Assembly (NCBI RefSeq): GCF_000376565.1
Contig: NZ_BARG01000029.1
Span: 1-64,000, forward strand
DNA length: 64,000 nt
Direction of reading: 5' to 3'
DNA from: Streptomyces hokutonensis
GTDB taxonomy: Bacteria; Actinomycetota; Actinomycetes; Streptomycetales; Streptomycetaceae
Shown: piece after piece, positions 1-8,421 of the stretch
Position numbering within the stretch: position 1 is the first letter of the stretch
How the letters are laid out: the number at the start of each line of letters is the position of its first letter
Notes under the pieces: model-generated
What the model saw: only the letters and a program-made list of their open reading frames with translations
Databases searched by the model: none
Told to the model about the DNA's origin: nothing
Position numbers and translations under genes: made by a program

Positions 1-177
1 TCGGTAGCTGTGGGCGCGCCTGCGTGGCGGAGCCGTAAATCGACACAGCCCCGCGCCCCTAGGCAGCTCACCTCACGCCTGCTGTGAAGCGGGCGGTCGA
101 AACCGTTTAACGGCTACGGCCCCCCGCCCCATAGGATTGGCCCCAAACCACACACACTCACCCCAGAGGAACGCTGC
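1..177. promoter_or_regulatory. Intergenic region upstream of gatC with a likely promoter
   Basis: No gene is seen here. The first 60 bases contain GC-rich stretches (for example the end of the run at 46-60) that resemble part of a dispersed Streptomyces repeat, cut by the window edge. A -10-like TAGGAT lies at 132-137 with a weak TTTAAC at 106-111; the 20-base spacer is long, so the -35 is uncertain. An AGAGGA ribosome binding site precedes the ATG at 178. The promoter is an inference from motif and position. Confidence 0.4.
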
Positions 178-474
178 ATGCCTGGCATCACGCGCGAGGA
201 GGTCGCCCACCTCGCCCGGCTGGCGCGTCTGGAGCTGAAGCCCGAAGAGCTCGAGCACTTCGCGGGACAGCTGGACGACATCATCGGCGCGGTCGCCCGC
301 GTCAGTGAGGTCGCCGACCAAGACGTACCGCCGACCTCTCACCCGCTGCCGCTGACGAACGTCATGCGCGCGGACGAGGTCCGTCCCTCGCTCACCCCCG
401 AGCAGGCGCTCTCCGGCGCCCCGGCCCAGGAGCAGCAGCGTTTCAAGGTGCCGCAGATCCTGGGGGAGGACTAA
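178..474 (+). CDS. gatC: Glutamyl-/aspartyl-tRNA amidotransferase subunit C
   Basis: The 98-residue product has the usual GatC length and the typical N-terminal pattern of a helix beginning ITREEVAHLARLARL followed by a Pro-rich linker. GatC is the small subunit that wraps around and stabilises GatA-GatB. The complex converts Glu-tRNA(Gln), and in some bacteria Asp-tRNA(Asn), to the correctly amidated forms in the cytoplasm. It is the first gene of the gatC-gatA-gatB run; its stop lies five bases before the gatA ATG, which implies translational coupling. The ATG at 178 follows a good AGAGGA site. Family assignment is secure. Confidence 0.96.
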   Translation: MPGITREEVAHLARLARLELKPEELEHFAGQLDDIIGAVARVSEVADQDVPPTSHPLPLTNVMRADEVRPSLTPEQALSGAPAQEQQRFKVPQILGED

Positions 475-479
475 TCACC

Positions 480-1982
480 ATGACGGACCACAGCAGCATC
501 ATTCGGCTCACCGCCGCCGAGACCGCCGCGAACATCGCGTCCGGCGTGCTCACGGCCGTGGAGGTCACCGAGGCCCACCTCGCCCGGATCGAGGAGGTCG
601 ACGCGAAGGTGCACGCCTTCCTGCACGTCGACCGTGAGGGTGCCCTCGCGCAGGCCCGCGCCGTCGACGAGAAGCGGGCCAGGGGCGAGGAGTTGGGGCC
701 GCTCGCCGGCGTTCCGCTCGCGCTCAAGGACATCTTCACCACCGAGGGCATTCCGACGACCGTCGGCTCGAAGATCCTCGAGGGCTGGATCCCGCCGTAC
801 GACGCGACCGTCACCAAGCGGCTGAAGGCCGCCGACGTCGTCATCCTCGGCAAGACCAACATGGACGAGTTCGCCATGGGATCCAGCACCGAGAACAGTG
901 CGTACGGGCCCACCGGCAACCCCTGGGACCTCACCAAGATCCCCGGCGGCTCCGGTGGCGGTTCCTCCGCCGCCCTCGCCTCCTTCCAGGCGCCCCTGGC
1001 CATCGGCACCGACACCGGCGGTTCCATCCGTCAGCCGGCCGCCGTCACCGGCACGGTCGGCGTCAAGCCGACGTACGGGGCCGTCTCCCGCTACGGCATG
1101 GTCGCCTTCTCCAGCTCCCTCGACCAGGGCGGCCCGTGCGCCCGTACGGTCCTGGACGCGGCGCTGCTGCACGAGGTCATCGCCGGGCACGACCCGCTGG
1201 ACTCGACCTCGATCGACGCGCCCGTCCCGCCGGTCGTCGAGGCCGCCCGGAACGGCAGCGTCGCCGGCATGCGCGTCGGCGTCGTCAAGCAGTTCCGCGG
1301 CGAGGGCTACCAGGCCGGTGTCATCCAGCGCTTCGACGAGGCCGTAGAGGTTCTCAAGGAACTGGGCGCCGAGATCGTCGAGTTGGACTGCCCGTCCTTC
1401 GACCTCGCCCTGTCGGCGTACTACCTGATCGCGCCGAGTGAGTGTTCGAGCAACCTCGCCCGCTTCGACGGTCTGCGCTACGGCCTCCGTACCGGCGACG
1501 ACGGCACGCACTCCGCCGAGGAGGTCACCTCCCTCACCCGTGAGGCGGGCTTCGGCCCCGAGGTGAAGCGCCGGATCATGCTCGGGACGTACGCGCTGAG
1601 TTCTGGGTACTACGACGCCTACTACGGCAGCGCGCAGAAGGTCCGTACGCTCATCACCCGCGACTTCGAGAAGTCGTTCGAGAGCGTCGACGTGATCGTG
1701 TCGCCGACGACGCCGACCACCGCCTTCCCGATCGGTGAGCGTGCCGACGACCCGATGGCGATGTACCTCGCGGACCTGTGCACCATCCCGACCAACCTGG
1801 CGGGCAACTCGGCCATGTCGCTGCCCTGCGGTCTCGCACCGGAGGACGGTCTGCCGGTCGGGCTGCAGATCATCGCCCCGGCGCTGAAGGACGACCGCCT
1901 TTACAAGGTCGGCGCCGCCGTCGAGGCCGCCTTCGTGGAAAAGTGGGGGCACCCGCTGCTTGAGGAGGCACCGTCGCTGTGA
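480..1982 (+). CDS. gatA: Glutamyl-/aspartyl-tRNA amidotransferase subunit A
   Basis: This 500-residue amidase-signature protein releases ammonia from glutamine and passes it to GatB. The Ser-cisSer-Lys triad is visible: Lys83 in PLALKDIF, the cis-Ser at about 158 in the GGSGGGSS loop, and the nucleophile Ser182 in TDTGGSIRQP. Length matches the family. The gene starts five bases after gatC. Its TGA overlaps the GTG of the next small gene, so the operon is tightly coupled. Nothing unusual is seen in the protein. Confidence 0.97.
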   Translation: MTDHSSIIRLTAAETAANIASGVLTAVEVTEAHLARIEEVDAKVHAFLHVDREGALAQARAVDEKRARGEELGPLAGVPLALKDIFTTEGIPTTVGSKILEGWIPPYDATVTKRLKAADVVILGKTNMDEFAMGSSTENSAYGPTGNPWDLTKIPGGSGGGSSAALASFQAPLAIGTDTGGSIRQPAAVTGTVGVKPTYGAVSRYGMVAFSSSLDQGGPCARTVLDAALLHEVIAGHDPLDSTSIDAPVPPVVEAARNGSVAGMRVGVVKQFRGEGYQAGVIQRFDEAVEVLKELGAEIVELDCPSFDLALSAYYLIAPSECSSNLARFDGLRYGLRTGDDGTHSAEEVTSLTREAGFGPEVKRRIMLGTYALSSGYYDAYYGSAQKVRTLITRDFEKSFESVDVIVSPTTPTTAFPIGERADDPMAMYLADLCTIPTNLAGNSAMSLPCGLAPEDGLPVGLQIIAPALKDDRLYKVGAAVEAAFVEKWGHPLLEEAPSL

Positions 1983-2221
1983 GCAACGCACTGTCGAAGG
2001 CCAAGGGCTTCAAGAAGTCCAAGTCCGGCACGTATGTGTCCATCGCCACCACCGCGTTCGGCGCGCTGGGTGTCGCCAAGCAGATCAAGAAGGCGCGCAC
2101 CGAGCACGACACGCTCCGTCTGATCGACGCCACGGTCTCCGCCGTCGCGATCGTCACCGGCCTCGCCATCCTGTACCGCGAGCTGAAGCGGCTGGGCGAC
2201 GACGACGTCCTGCTGGGCTGA
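1979..2221 (+). CDS. Small conserved membrane protein between gatA and gatB
   Basis: The 80-residue product starts at a GTG that overlaps the gatA stop and ends 15 bases before gatB. It begins with a Lys/Ser-rich basic segment (about residues 1-17), has an Ala/Gly-rich hydrophobic stretch at about 21-32 and a clearer membrane helix at about 49-63 (DATVSAVAIVTGLAIL), and ends in an acidic tail. It belongs to no family I recognise. The GTGA overlap implies coupled translation with the amidotransferase. No role in tRNA amidation is known to me, and the position may simply be conserved actinobacterial operon architecture. Confidence 0.75.
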   Translation: MSNALSKAKGFKKSKSGTYVSIATTAFGALGVAKQIKKARTEHDTLRLIDATVSAVAIVTGLAILYRELKRLGDDDVLLG

Positions 2222-2236
2222 GAGGGAAAGTTCACC

Positions 2237-3751
2237 GTGACCACCACGACCGACCTGGAGTCGTACGAGGACGCTCTCGCGTCGTACGACCCCGTCATGG
2301 GCCTCGAGGTCCATGTCGAACTCGGCACCAAGACCAAGATGTTCTGCGGCTGTTCGACCGAACTGGGTGCCGAGCCCAACTCGCAGACCTGCCCGACCTG
2401 CCTCGGCATGCCCGGCGCGCTCCCGGTCGTCAACGCGATCGGCGTCGAGTCCGCGATCAAGATCGGCCTCGCGCTGAACTGCGAGATCGCCGAGTGGTGC
2501 CGCTTCGCCCGGAAGAACTACTTCTATCCGGACATGCCGAAGAACTTCCAGACCTCCCAGTACGACGAGCCGATCGCCTTCAACGGCTATCTGGACGTCC
2601 AGTTGGAGGACGGCGAGACCTTCCGGGTGCAGATCGAGCGCGCCCACATGGAGGAGGACACCGGCAAGTCGCTGCACGTCGGCGGCGCGACGGGCCGTAT
2701 CCACGGCGCCTCGCACTCGCTGCTCGACTACAACCGCGCCGGCATCCCGCTCATCGAGATCGTCACCAAGCCGATCGAGGGTGCGGGCGAGCGCGCTCCC
2801 GAGGTCGCCAAGGCCTACGTCGCCGAGCTGCGCGAGCTGATCCGGGCCCTCGGTGTGTCCGAGGCGCGCATGGAGCAGGGGCAGATGCGCTGCGACGTGA
2901 ACCTGTCGCTGCGCCCGCACGGCCGCGAGAAGTTCGGCACGCGGAGTGAGACCAAGAACGTCAACTCGCTGCGCTCCGTGGAGCGTGCAGCCCGCTACGA
3001 GATCCAGCGCCACGCCGCGGTGCTGAACGCCGGCGGCACGATCATCCAGGAGACCCGCCACTTCCACGAGGACACCGGGTCGACGACCTCGGGCCGCGTG
3101 AAGGAGGAGGCGGAGGACTACCGGTACTTCCCGGAGCCCGACCTGGTGCCGGTCGCCCCCTCGCGCGAGTGGGTCGAGGAGATCCGCGCCGGGCTGCCCG
3201 AGCAGCCGCTGGCCCGCCGCAACCGGCTGACCGAGGAGTGGGGGATCACCGCGTTCGACATGCAGTCGATCCTCAACGCCGGTGCCATCGACCCGATCGT
3301 CGCGACGATCGACGCCGGTGCCGACGCGGCCTCCGCCCGCAAGTGGTGGATGGGCGAACTGGCGCGCAGCGCCAACGAGTCGGGCAAGGCGCTCGACGAA
3401 CTGCCCATCACGCCCGAGCAGGTCGCCCGGGTCACCGCGCTGGTGACCGCAGGTGAGCTGAACGACAAGCTGGCCCGCCAGGTCATCGAGGGCGTTCTCG
3501 CCGGCGAGGGCACTCCGGACGAGGTCGTCGAGAAGCGCGGTCTGAAGGTCGTCTCCGACGAGGGCGCCCTCACCACCGCCGTCCAGGAGGCCATCGCCGG
3601 CAACCCGGGCATCGCCGACAAGATCCGCGGCGGCAAGGTGGCCGCGGCCGGTGCCCTGGTCGGCGCGGTCATGAAGGCCACCCGAGGCCAGGCCGACGCG
3701 GCCCGCGTCAAGGAGCTCATCCTTGAGCAGCTGGGCGTCAGCGAGGGCTGA
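2237..3751 (+). CDS. gatB: Glutamyl-/aspartyl-tRNA amidotransferase subunit B
   Basis: This 504-residue protein is the kinase/transamidase subunit. It phosphorylates the tRNA-bound Glu (or Asp) and amidates it with ammonia from GatA. The N-terminal cradle has the family signature GLEVHVELGTKTKMFC and the zinc-type cysteine set CGCS and CPTC (about residues 37-58). Further on are the FYPDMPKN and EEDTGKS motifs. The helical and YqeY-like tail (about residues 340-504) contacts tRNA and ends in RVKELILEQLG. The start is the GTG at 2237 after GAGGGAAAG. A strong hairpin follows, so the gat operon probably ends here. Confidence 0.97.
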   Translation: MTTTTDLESYEDALASYDPVMGLEVHVELGTKTKMFCGCSTELGAEPNSQTCPTCLGMPGALPVVNAIGVESAIKIGLALNCEIAEWCRFARKNYFYPDMPKNFQTSQYDEPIAFNGYLDVQLEDGETFRVQIERAHMEEDTGKSLHVGGATGRIHGASHSLLDYNRAGIPLIEIVTKPIEGAGERAPEVAKAYVAELRELIRALGVSEARMEQGQMRCDVNLSLRPHGREKFGTRSETKNVNSLRSVERAARYEIQRHAAVLNAGGTIIQETRHFHEDTGSTTSGRVKEEAEDYRYFPEPDLVPVAPSREWVEEIRAGLPEQPLARRNRLTEEWGITAFDMQSILNAGAIDPIVATIDAGADAASARKWWMGELARSANESGKALDELPITPEQVARVTALVTAGELNDKLARQVIEGVLAGEGTPDEVVEKRGLKVVSDEGALTTAVQEAIAGNPGIADKIRGGKVAAAGALVGAVMKATRGQADAARVKELILEQLGVSEG

Positions 3752-3768
3752 GACGCCGTAGGAAATCG

Positions 3769-3814
3769 ACATCCCCGGGGGACGCATCGGCTGAGATGCG
3801 TCCCCCGGGGATGT
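3769..3814 (+). terminator. Long perfect hairpin after gatB
   Basis: The arms at about 3769-3788 and 3795-3814 are fully complementary (about 20 pairs) around the six-base loop ggctga. No U-tract follows, as is common for Streptomyces terminators. It lies 17 bases after the gatB stop and is the natural end of the gat transcript. Confidence 0.85.
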
Positions 3815-3950
3815 TCGGTGAACGGGCCCCTCCGGTTCTGCGTAGCTTCCTGTGGGAGAGCAACGAGATTCTGGAGGACGTCGGTTGGCCGTGCACGAGG
3901 TCTCTCAGGAGCGCGAGGTCTCTCAGGAGGACGCGCTACTCTCGCCCGCC

Positions 3951-4244
3951 ATGGACGGACGCGGAGATTCCGAGACACCGGACTTCGACGATCCCGCACT
4001 GGACGCGCGGCGGGCCCGCTGGACGGCTGCCCTGACCGGCGCCGTGCTGGCGCTGGCCGGTGTGGCGGCGGCGGCGCTCCGGGCCGGCGGTTCCGAACCG
4101 GTGCTCGTCCCGGCCGCGTACGCCGTGGGTGCCGCGCTGTGCGCGCTCGCGTCGGTGCTCGGCTCCCGTGGCCGTACCAGACGGGCGTTGTGGCTGCTGG
4201 TCGTCGGCGCGATGGTGATGGCGCTGGGGGACCAGTTCGACTGA
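3951..4244 (+). CDS. Small membrane protein, two or three helices
   Basis: The 97-residue product starts MDGRGDSETPDFDDP, an acidic cytoplasmic segment. Hydrophobic helices follow at about residues 24-42 (LTGAVLALAGVAAAAL), 50-67 and 78-92, and the protein ends GDQFD. The open frame extends upstream to 3852, but the ATG at 3951 removes an N-terminus of low-complexity composition and matches the usual acidic start of such proteins. I recognise no family. It stands alone between the gatB hairpin and the MMPL gene. Confidence 0.65.
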   Translation: MDGRGDSETPDFDDPALDARRARWTAALTGAVLALAGVAAAALRAGGSEPVLVPAAYAVGAALCALASVLGSRGRTRRALWLLVVGAMVMALGDQFD

Positions 4245-4450
4245 GGCGCCTTCCGGGGTGACAGAGTCGTCGTTACTGTCCTGTGATCTGGCTCCCACTC
4301 CGGTGCTGAAGCCCTCGAACGTCATGAACGATCACTTTCGGCTGCGAGAGTGGGCCGCGTATTGCTCATGCGTTCTTTGCGGGCTGTTCATCTTTCGGAC
4401 GATGTTTCCCGGTCAAAGATCCACAATTCGCCATCCCCGGGAGCACGTTC

Positions 4451-6694
4451 GTGGCAGCCCTTGCCCGCTGGTGTGTTCGGCACCGCCTCGCCGCCGTCCT
4501 GCTGTGGCTCCTCGCGTTCGGCGGGGTCACCGCTGCCGCTGCCGTCACCGGCTCGGCGTACTCGAACGACTACGAGGCCCCCGGCACCGAGTCGGGCCGT
4601 GCGACCCAACTGCTCAAAGAGAGCTTCCCGGGCCTCGGCGGCGACAGCGACACCGTCGTCTGGCGCACCTCGCCCGGCTCCGTCCGCGCCGCCGACGTCG
4701 AACAGACCATGACCGGCGCCCTGGACAAGATCGCGAGCCTCCCCGGAGTCGCCTCCGTGGTCAGCCCGTACGACGGTCAGGGCACCGGCCGGATCAGCGC
4801 CGACGGGCGGACCGCCTACGCCACCGTCACCTTCGCGCACCAGGCCGAGGACATCGACAAGTCCCAGGCGCAGGCGGTCGTCCGCGCCGCGAAGGCCGCC
4901 GGGACCGACGGGCTCCAGGTCGAGCTGGGCGGCAGCGCCATCGGGCTCACCGAGTCGTCGAGCGGGCACACCGCCGAGATCGTCGGGGTGGCCGTCGCCG
5001 CCCTCGTGCTGTTCCTCGCCTTCGGTTCGCTCGCCGCCTCGCTGCTGCCCATCGGCACCGCCCTGGTGAGCGTCGGCACCGCCTACGCGGCGATCGTGCT
5101 GCTCGGACACGCGATGACCGTCGCCGACTTCGCGCCCATGCTCGGCATGCTGGTCGGGCTCGGCGTCGGCATCGACTACGCCCTGTTCATCGTGACCCGG
5201 CACCGGCGCGGGCTGAAACGCGGACTGTCCGTCACCGAGGCCGTCACCAACGCCGTCGCCACCACCGGGCGCGCGGTCGTCTTCGCGGGCGCCACGGTGT
5301 GCATCGCGCTCCTCGGGATGCTGATCCTGCGGCTCGGCTTCCTCAACGGGGTCGCCGTAGCCGCCTCGTTGACCGTGATGCTCACCGTCGCGGCCTCAGT
5401 GACCCTGCTCCCGGCCCTGCTGTCCTTCATCGGCCCCCGGGCCCTCAGCCGCCGCGAACGGCGCCGGCTGGCCGAGCACGGGCCCCAGCCGGAGCTGCCC
5501 ACCGGCCTCGCCGCCCGCTGGTCCGCGTTCGTCGAGCGCCACCCCAAACTCCTCGGCGCCCTCGCCCTGGTCGTCATCACCGTCCTCGCCCTGCCCACGC
5601 TCTCGCTCCACCTGGGCACCTCCGACCAGGGCAACGACCCGAAGACATCGACCACCCGCCAGGCCTACGACCTCCTGGCGGACGGTTTCGGCCCAGGCGT
5701 CAACGGCCCGCTCACCCTCGTCACCAAGATCGACGGCGCCGAGGACAAGCTCGCCCTCGACAACCTCGACGCCACCCTCCGCACCACCGAGGGCATCGCC
5801 TCCGTGACCCCGGTGACCTACGACGCCGGCGGCGCCACCGGCTACTTCACCGTCGTACCGGACTCGGCACCGCAGTCCCAGAAGACCAGCGACCTCGTCG
5901 AGCGGCTGCGCACCGAGGTACTGCCCCGGGCCGAGACGGGCACCTCGCTCGACATCCACGTGGGTGGCGTCACGGCCAGCTACGACGACTTCGCGGACGT
6001 CATCGTCGGCAAACTCCCTCTGTTCGTCGGGGTCGTGATCTCGCTCGGCTGTGTGCTGCTCCTGCTCGCCTTCCGGTCCGTCGGCATCCCGCTCAAGGCC
6101 GCCGCGATGAACGTCGCCGCCGTGGCCGCCGCCTTCGGGGTCGTCGTCGTGATCTTCCAGTGGGGCTGGGGGAGCGAGTTCCTCGGTCTCGGCCGGGCCG
6201 GACCCATCGAACCCTTCCTCCCCGTGATCATGGTCTCGGTCCTCTTCGGGCTCTCGATGGACTACCAGGTCTTCCTGGTCAGCCGGATGTACGAAGAATG
6301 GCTGGAAACCGGCGACAACCGCCGGGCCGTCCGCGTCGGTCTCGCCGAGACCAGCCGGGTCATCAACTCGGCCGCCGTCATCATGATCTCGGTCTTCCTC
6401 GCCTTCGTGCTCAGCGGCGACCGCGTGATCGCCATGTTCGGCATCGCGCTCGCCTCCGCCGTCGCCCTGGACGCGTTCGTCCTGCGCACCCTCCTGGTGC
6501 CGGCCCTCATGCACCTGCTCGGCGGCGCCAACTGGTGGCTGCCCCGCCGCCTGGACCGCGTTCTGCCCCGCATCAGCATCGAGCCCCCCGAGTGCCGCGC
6601 CGCCCATGAGAGGCTGGCTGCCGCGACGGACGCCGAGGTGGCGGACGTACTGGCGAAGGAGCGGGAGCGGGATGTACGCGATATCCCTGGGTGA
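4451..6694 (+). CDS. MMPL-family (RND superfamily) membrane transporter
   Basis: This 747-residue protein has the MMPL double architecture. There is an N-terminal helix (about 9-32), a periplasmic-type loop domain (about 35-175) and a first helical bundle containing GVGIDYALFIVTRHR. A second extracytoplasmic domain (about 375-510) is followed by a second bundle containing the matching GLSMDYQVFLVSRMYEEW. The GxxxDY motifs are the proton-relay signatures of this family. Streptomyces MMPL proteins export lipids or secondary metabolites; the substrate here cannot be told. The start is the GTG at 4451. The acetyltransferase gene overlaps its 3' end, so the pair is probably co-expressed. Confidence 0.9.
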   Translation: MAALARWCVRHRLAAVLLWLLAFGGVTAAAAVTGSAYSNDYEAPGTESGRATQLLKESFPGLGGDSDTVVWRTSPGSVRAADVEQTMTGALDKIASLPGVASVVSPYDGQGTGRISADGRTAYATVTFAHQAEDIDKSQAQAVVRAAKAAGTDGLQVELGGSAIGLTESSSGHTAEIVGVAVAALVLFLAFGSLAASLLPIGTALVSVGTAYAAIVLLGHAMTVADFAPMLGMLVGLGVGIDYALFIVTRHRRGLKRGLSVTEAVTNAVATTGRAVVFAGATVCIALLGMLILRLGFLNGVAVAASLTVMLTVAASVTLLPALLSFIGPRALSRRERRRLAEHGPQPELPTGLAARWSAFVERHPKLLGALALVVITVLALPTLSLHLGTSDQGNDPKTSTTRQAYDLLADGFGPGVNGPLTLVTKIDGAEDKLALDNLDATLRTTEGIASVTPVTYDAGGATGYFTVVPDSAPQSQKTSDLVERLRTEVLPRAETGTSLDIHVGGVTASYDDFADVIVGKLPLFVGVVISLGCVLLLLAFRSVGIPLKAAAMNVAAVAAAFGVVVVIFQWGWGSEFLGLGRAGPIEPFLPVIMVSVLFGLSMDYQVFLVSRMYEEWLETGDNRRAVRVGLAETSRVINSAAVIMISVFLAFVLSGDRVIAMFGIALASAVALDAFVLRTLLVPALMHLLGGANWWLPRRLDRVLPRISIEPPECRAAHERLAAATDAEVADVLAKERERDVRDIPG

Positions 6695-7247
6695 CGACGG
6701 GGCCGAACTGCGTCCCCTGGAGGTGTGGCACGCCGAGGAGTTCCTCGCCCACCTGGACCGCGGCCGGGAGTTCATCGGCCATTTCATCACCTTCGGCTCG
6801 AAGGCGACCGACGTCGAGTCCACTCGGGAGATGCTCCAGCGCTACGCCGACCTGCGCGCCGCCGACAGCGCGTCCCTGCACGGCATCTGGCTGGACGGCA
6901 AGCTCGTCGGCGGTGTCCTCTTCCTCAACTTCCACGCCGACCAGGGCAACTGCGAGGTCGGCTGCTGGCTGGAACCCGCCGCCGCCGGGCGCGGGCTGAT
7001 CACCCGGGCGATCCGGATCCTCATCGATTTCGCGATCGAGCAGCGCGGTGTCCACCGGGTCGAATGGCATGCCGCCGCGGGCAATGAGAAGAGCCTGAAT
7101 GTTGCGCGCCGCATGGGCATGACCAGGGACGGCATCCTCCGCGCGGCACACCCCCACGGGGGCGTACGGCACGACATAGAGGTGTGGTCCGTGCTCGCGC
7201 CCGAGTGGCGCGAGGCACGCGCGCGTGCCCGGCACAGCGATCTTTAA
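6672..7247 (+). CDS. GNAT-family N-acetyltransferase, RimJ/RimL-like
   Basis: The 191-residue product resembles ribosomal-protein N-acetyltransferases. It has an N-terminal ELRPLEVWHAEEF segment, the acetyl-CoA loop region CEVGCWLEPAAAGRGLITRAIRI with the R/Q-x-x-G-x-G/A signature, and VEWHAAAGNEKSLNVARRMG near the C-terminus. The ATG at 6672 follows GGAGCGG. An upstream in-frame start at 6606 would place about 90 bases inside the transporter gene and adds an Arg/Trp-rich tail, so it was not used. The reading frame overlaps the MMPL gene by 23 bases. The acceptor is unknown. Confidence 0.85.
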   Translation: MYAISLGDDGAELRPLEVWHAEEFLAHLDRGREFIGHFITFGSKATDVESTREMLQRYADLRAADSASLHGIWLDGKLVGGVLFLNFHADQGNCEVGCWLEPAAAGRGLITRAIRILIDFAIEQRGVHRVEWHAAAGNEKSLNVARRMGMTRDGILRAAHPHGGVRHDIEVWSVLAPEWREARARARHSDL

Positions 7248-7282
7248 GGAACTTCTCAGAAACCACCCCTACCGTGCGCACC

Positions 7283-7924
7283 ATGGGTACCAAGACTGTT
7301 GACGAGGCCGCGAACGAGGCCCCCGAGGTGAAGAGCGACGCGGAAACCGTCGACGTCACCAAGACCGATGTGACGAAGGCCGATGTCACCAAGACCGACG
7401 AGGAAGTGACCGAGCAGGAAGCTGCGGACACCGAGGCTGAGGCCGAGGCCTCCGAGGACGAGGACGACCTCACCGAGGAGGAGTACGCGGCCGAGCTCGC
7501 GAAGCTCGGCCTCGAGGAGCCGGAAAGCTCCACCGGCGTCGGCCAGGGTGCCGCCGCCGTGGTCTCCGCCGCGCTCGGCTTCATCTCGCTCTCCGGAAGC
7601 TGGATCGGCACCCTCGCCGGCGCCCGCGCGCAGCTCAACGGCCAGCTCCACACCGCGTCCACCGCGAGCGTGGCCACCCAGATCAAGGAGGTCTACGGCA
7701 CCTCCTGGCACGCCACCGCGATCTGGGCCGGTCTTTTCGCGCTCGTGGCCGCCCTCGTGGGTGTCGGCGCGCTCGTCCGGCCCGCGTTCGGCACCCCGGG
7801 CAAGCCGCAGGCCACCTGGATCAAGTCGGTCGCCTGGGCGGGCGTCGTGCTCGGCGTCGTAGGCCTGCTGCTGGCCGTCCTCAAGTACACCGACGCCCTG
7901 CTGGCCATGCCGTCCGCGAGCTGA
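7283..7924 (+). CDS. Conserved membrane protein with acidic repeat N-terminus
   Basis: The 213-residue product has a cytoplasmic half that is strongly acidic, with a short repeat VTKTDVTKADVTKTDEEVT at about residues 24-42 and an EDEDDLTEEEYAAEL helix. The C-terminal half carries about three membrane helices (about 95-115, 140-165 and 180-205). The ATG at 7283 is preferred over an upstream in-frame codon because the extra segment overlaps the acetyltransferase gene and is Arg-rich out-of-frame sequence. No family is recognised. A very strong hairpin follows, marking the end of the transcript. Confidence 0.75.
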   Translation: MGTKTVDEAANEAPEVKSDAETVDVTKTDVTKADVTKTDEEVTEQEAADTEAEAEASEDEDDLTEEEYAAELAKLGLEEPESSTGVGQGAAAVVSAALGFISLSGSWIGTLAGARAQLNGQLHTASTASVATQIKEVYGTSWHATAIWAGLFALVAALVGVGALVRPAFGTPGKPQATWIKSVAWAGVVLGVVGLLLAVLKYTDALLAMPSAS

Positions 7925-7941
7925 GTCACCGCAGTTCACCA

Positions 7942-7988
7942 GGGGTCTTAGGTCCTCCGTAAGCACCTTACGGAGGACCTGAGGCCCC
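7942..7988 (+). terminator. Strong hairpin terminator
   Basis: Perfect 14-base arms (7950-7963 and 7967-7980) flank a cac loop. The stem extends by about eight further pairs, including G-U pairs, to a total of about 22. It begins 17 bases after the preceding stop codon. Confidence 0.85.
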
Positions 7989-8122
7989 TTACTCATGTCT
8001 AAGGCCCGCCCGGCCCCGCAAGATGCGGAACTCTCCCGATGTGGCGGACCCCCCTTGGAGACGAAGGTTGAGGCATCGCAGAGAGCGAAGCCGGAAAAAC
8101 CGCCTCTACCAAGGGACTTGAG

Positions 8123-8308
8123 ATGTACGAGTACGAGATGCACCAGCTCCGTTCCGCCGAACTCCGCCGGCAGGCCGCCAACGAGCGGCTGGCCCGCGAG
8201 GCCGTCCGCGGCGCCCGCGCCGCCCGCCGCGAGCAGGCCAGGCAGGCCGTGGAGAGCGAGGTGCATACCGAACGCCCGCGCAGGCACCTGTTCGCCCGCG
8301 CCTCGTGA
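8123..8308 (+). CDS. Small basic helical protein coupled to the LuxR regulator
   Basis: The 61-residue product is almost entirely one charged helix (HQLRSAELRRQAANERLAR, then RAARREQARQA) with a basic C-terminus. Its TGA at 8306-8308 overlaps a GTG at 8305 that is in frame with the large regulator, so the two may be translationally linked. No family is recognised and there is no membrane segment or cysteine. A role as a small partner of the regulator is only an inference from position. Confidence 0.55.
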   Translation: MYEYEMHQLRSAELRRQAANERLAREAVRGARAARREQARQAVESEVHTERPRRHLFARAS

Positions 8309-8421
8309 CCGGCCGGGAACGGGAGGGCGGCCGTACGGCGCCCGCCGCGGTGCTCCTCCCCGCGACCGCCCTCCCGAAAACGGGTGCCGCGTTGTCAGAC
8401 CCGCGTGACATCCTCGGGACC

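Noticed and set aside
471..1991. Long antisense open frame opposite gatA (506 codons), and similar long antisense frames opposite many genes
   Set aside because: High GC leaves all frames open. The products are Arg/Gly/Val-rich, without recognisable domains, and the opposite strand encodes clear enzymes.
7995..8408. 137-codon frame across the 61-aa gene
   Set aside because: Ser/Pro/Arg-rich shadow of the +frame gene starting at 8123, with no plausible ribosome binding site.
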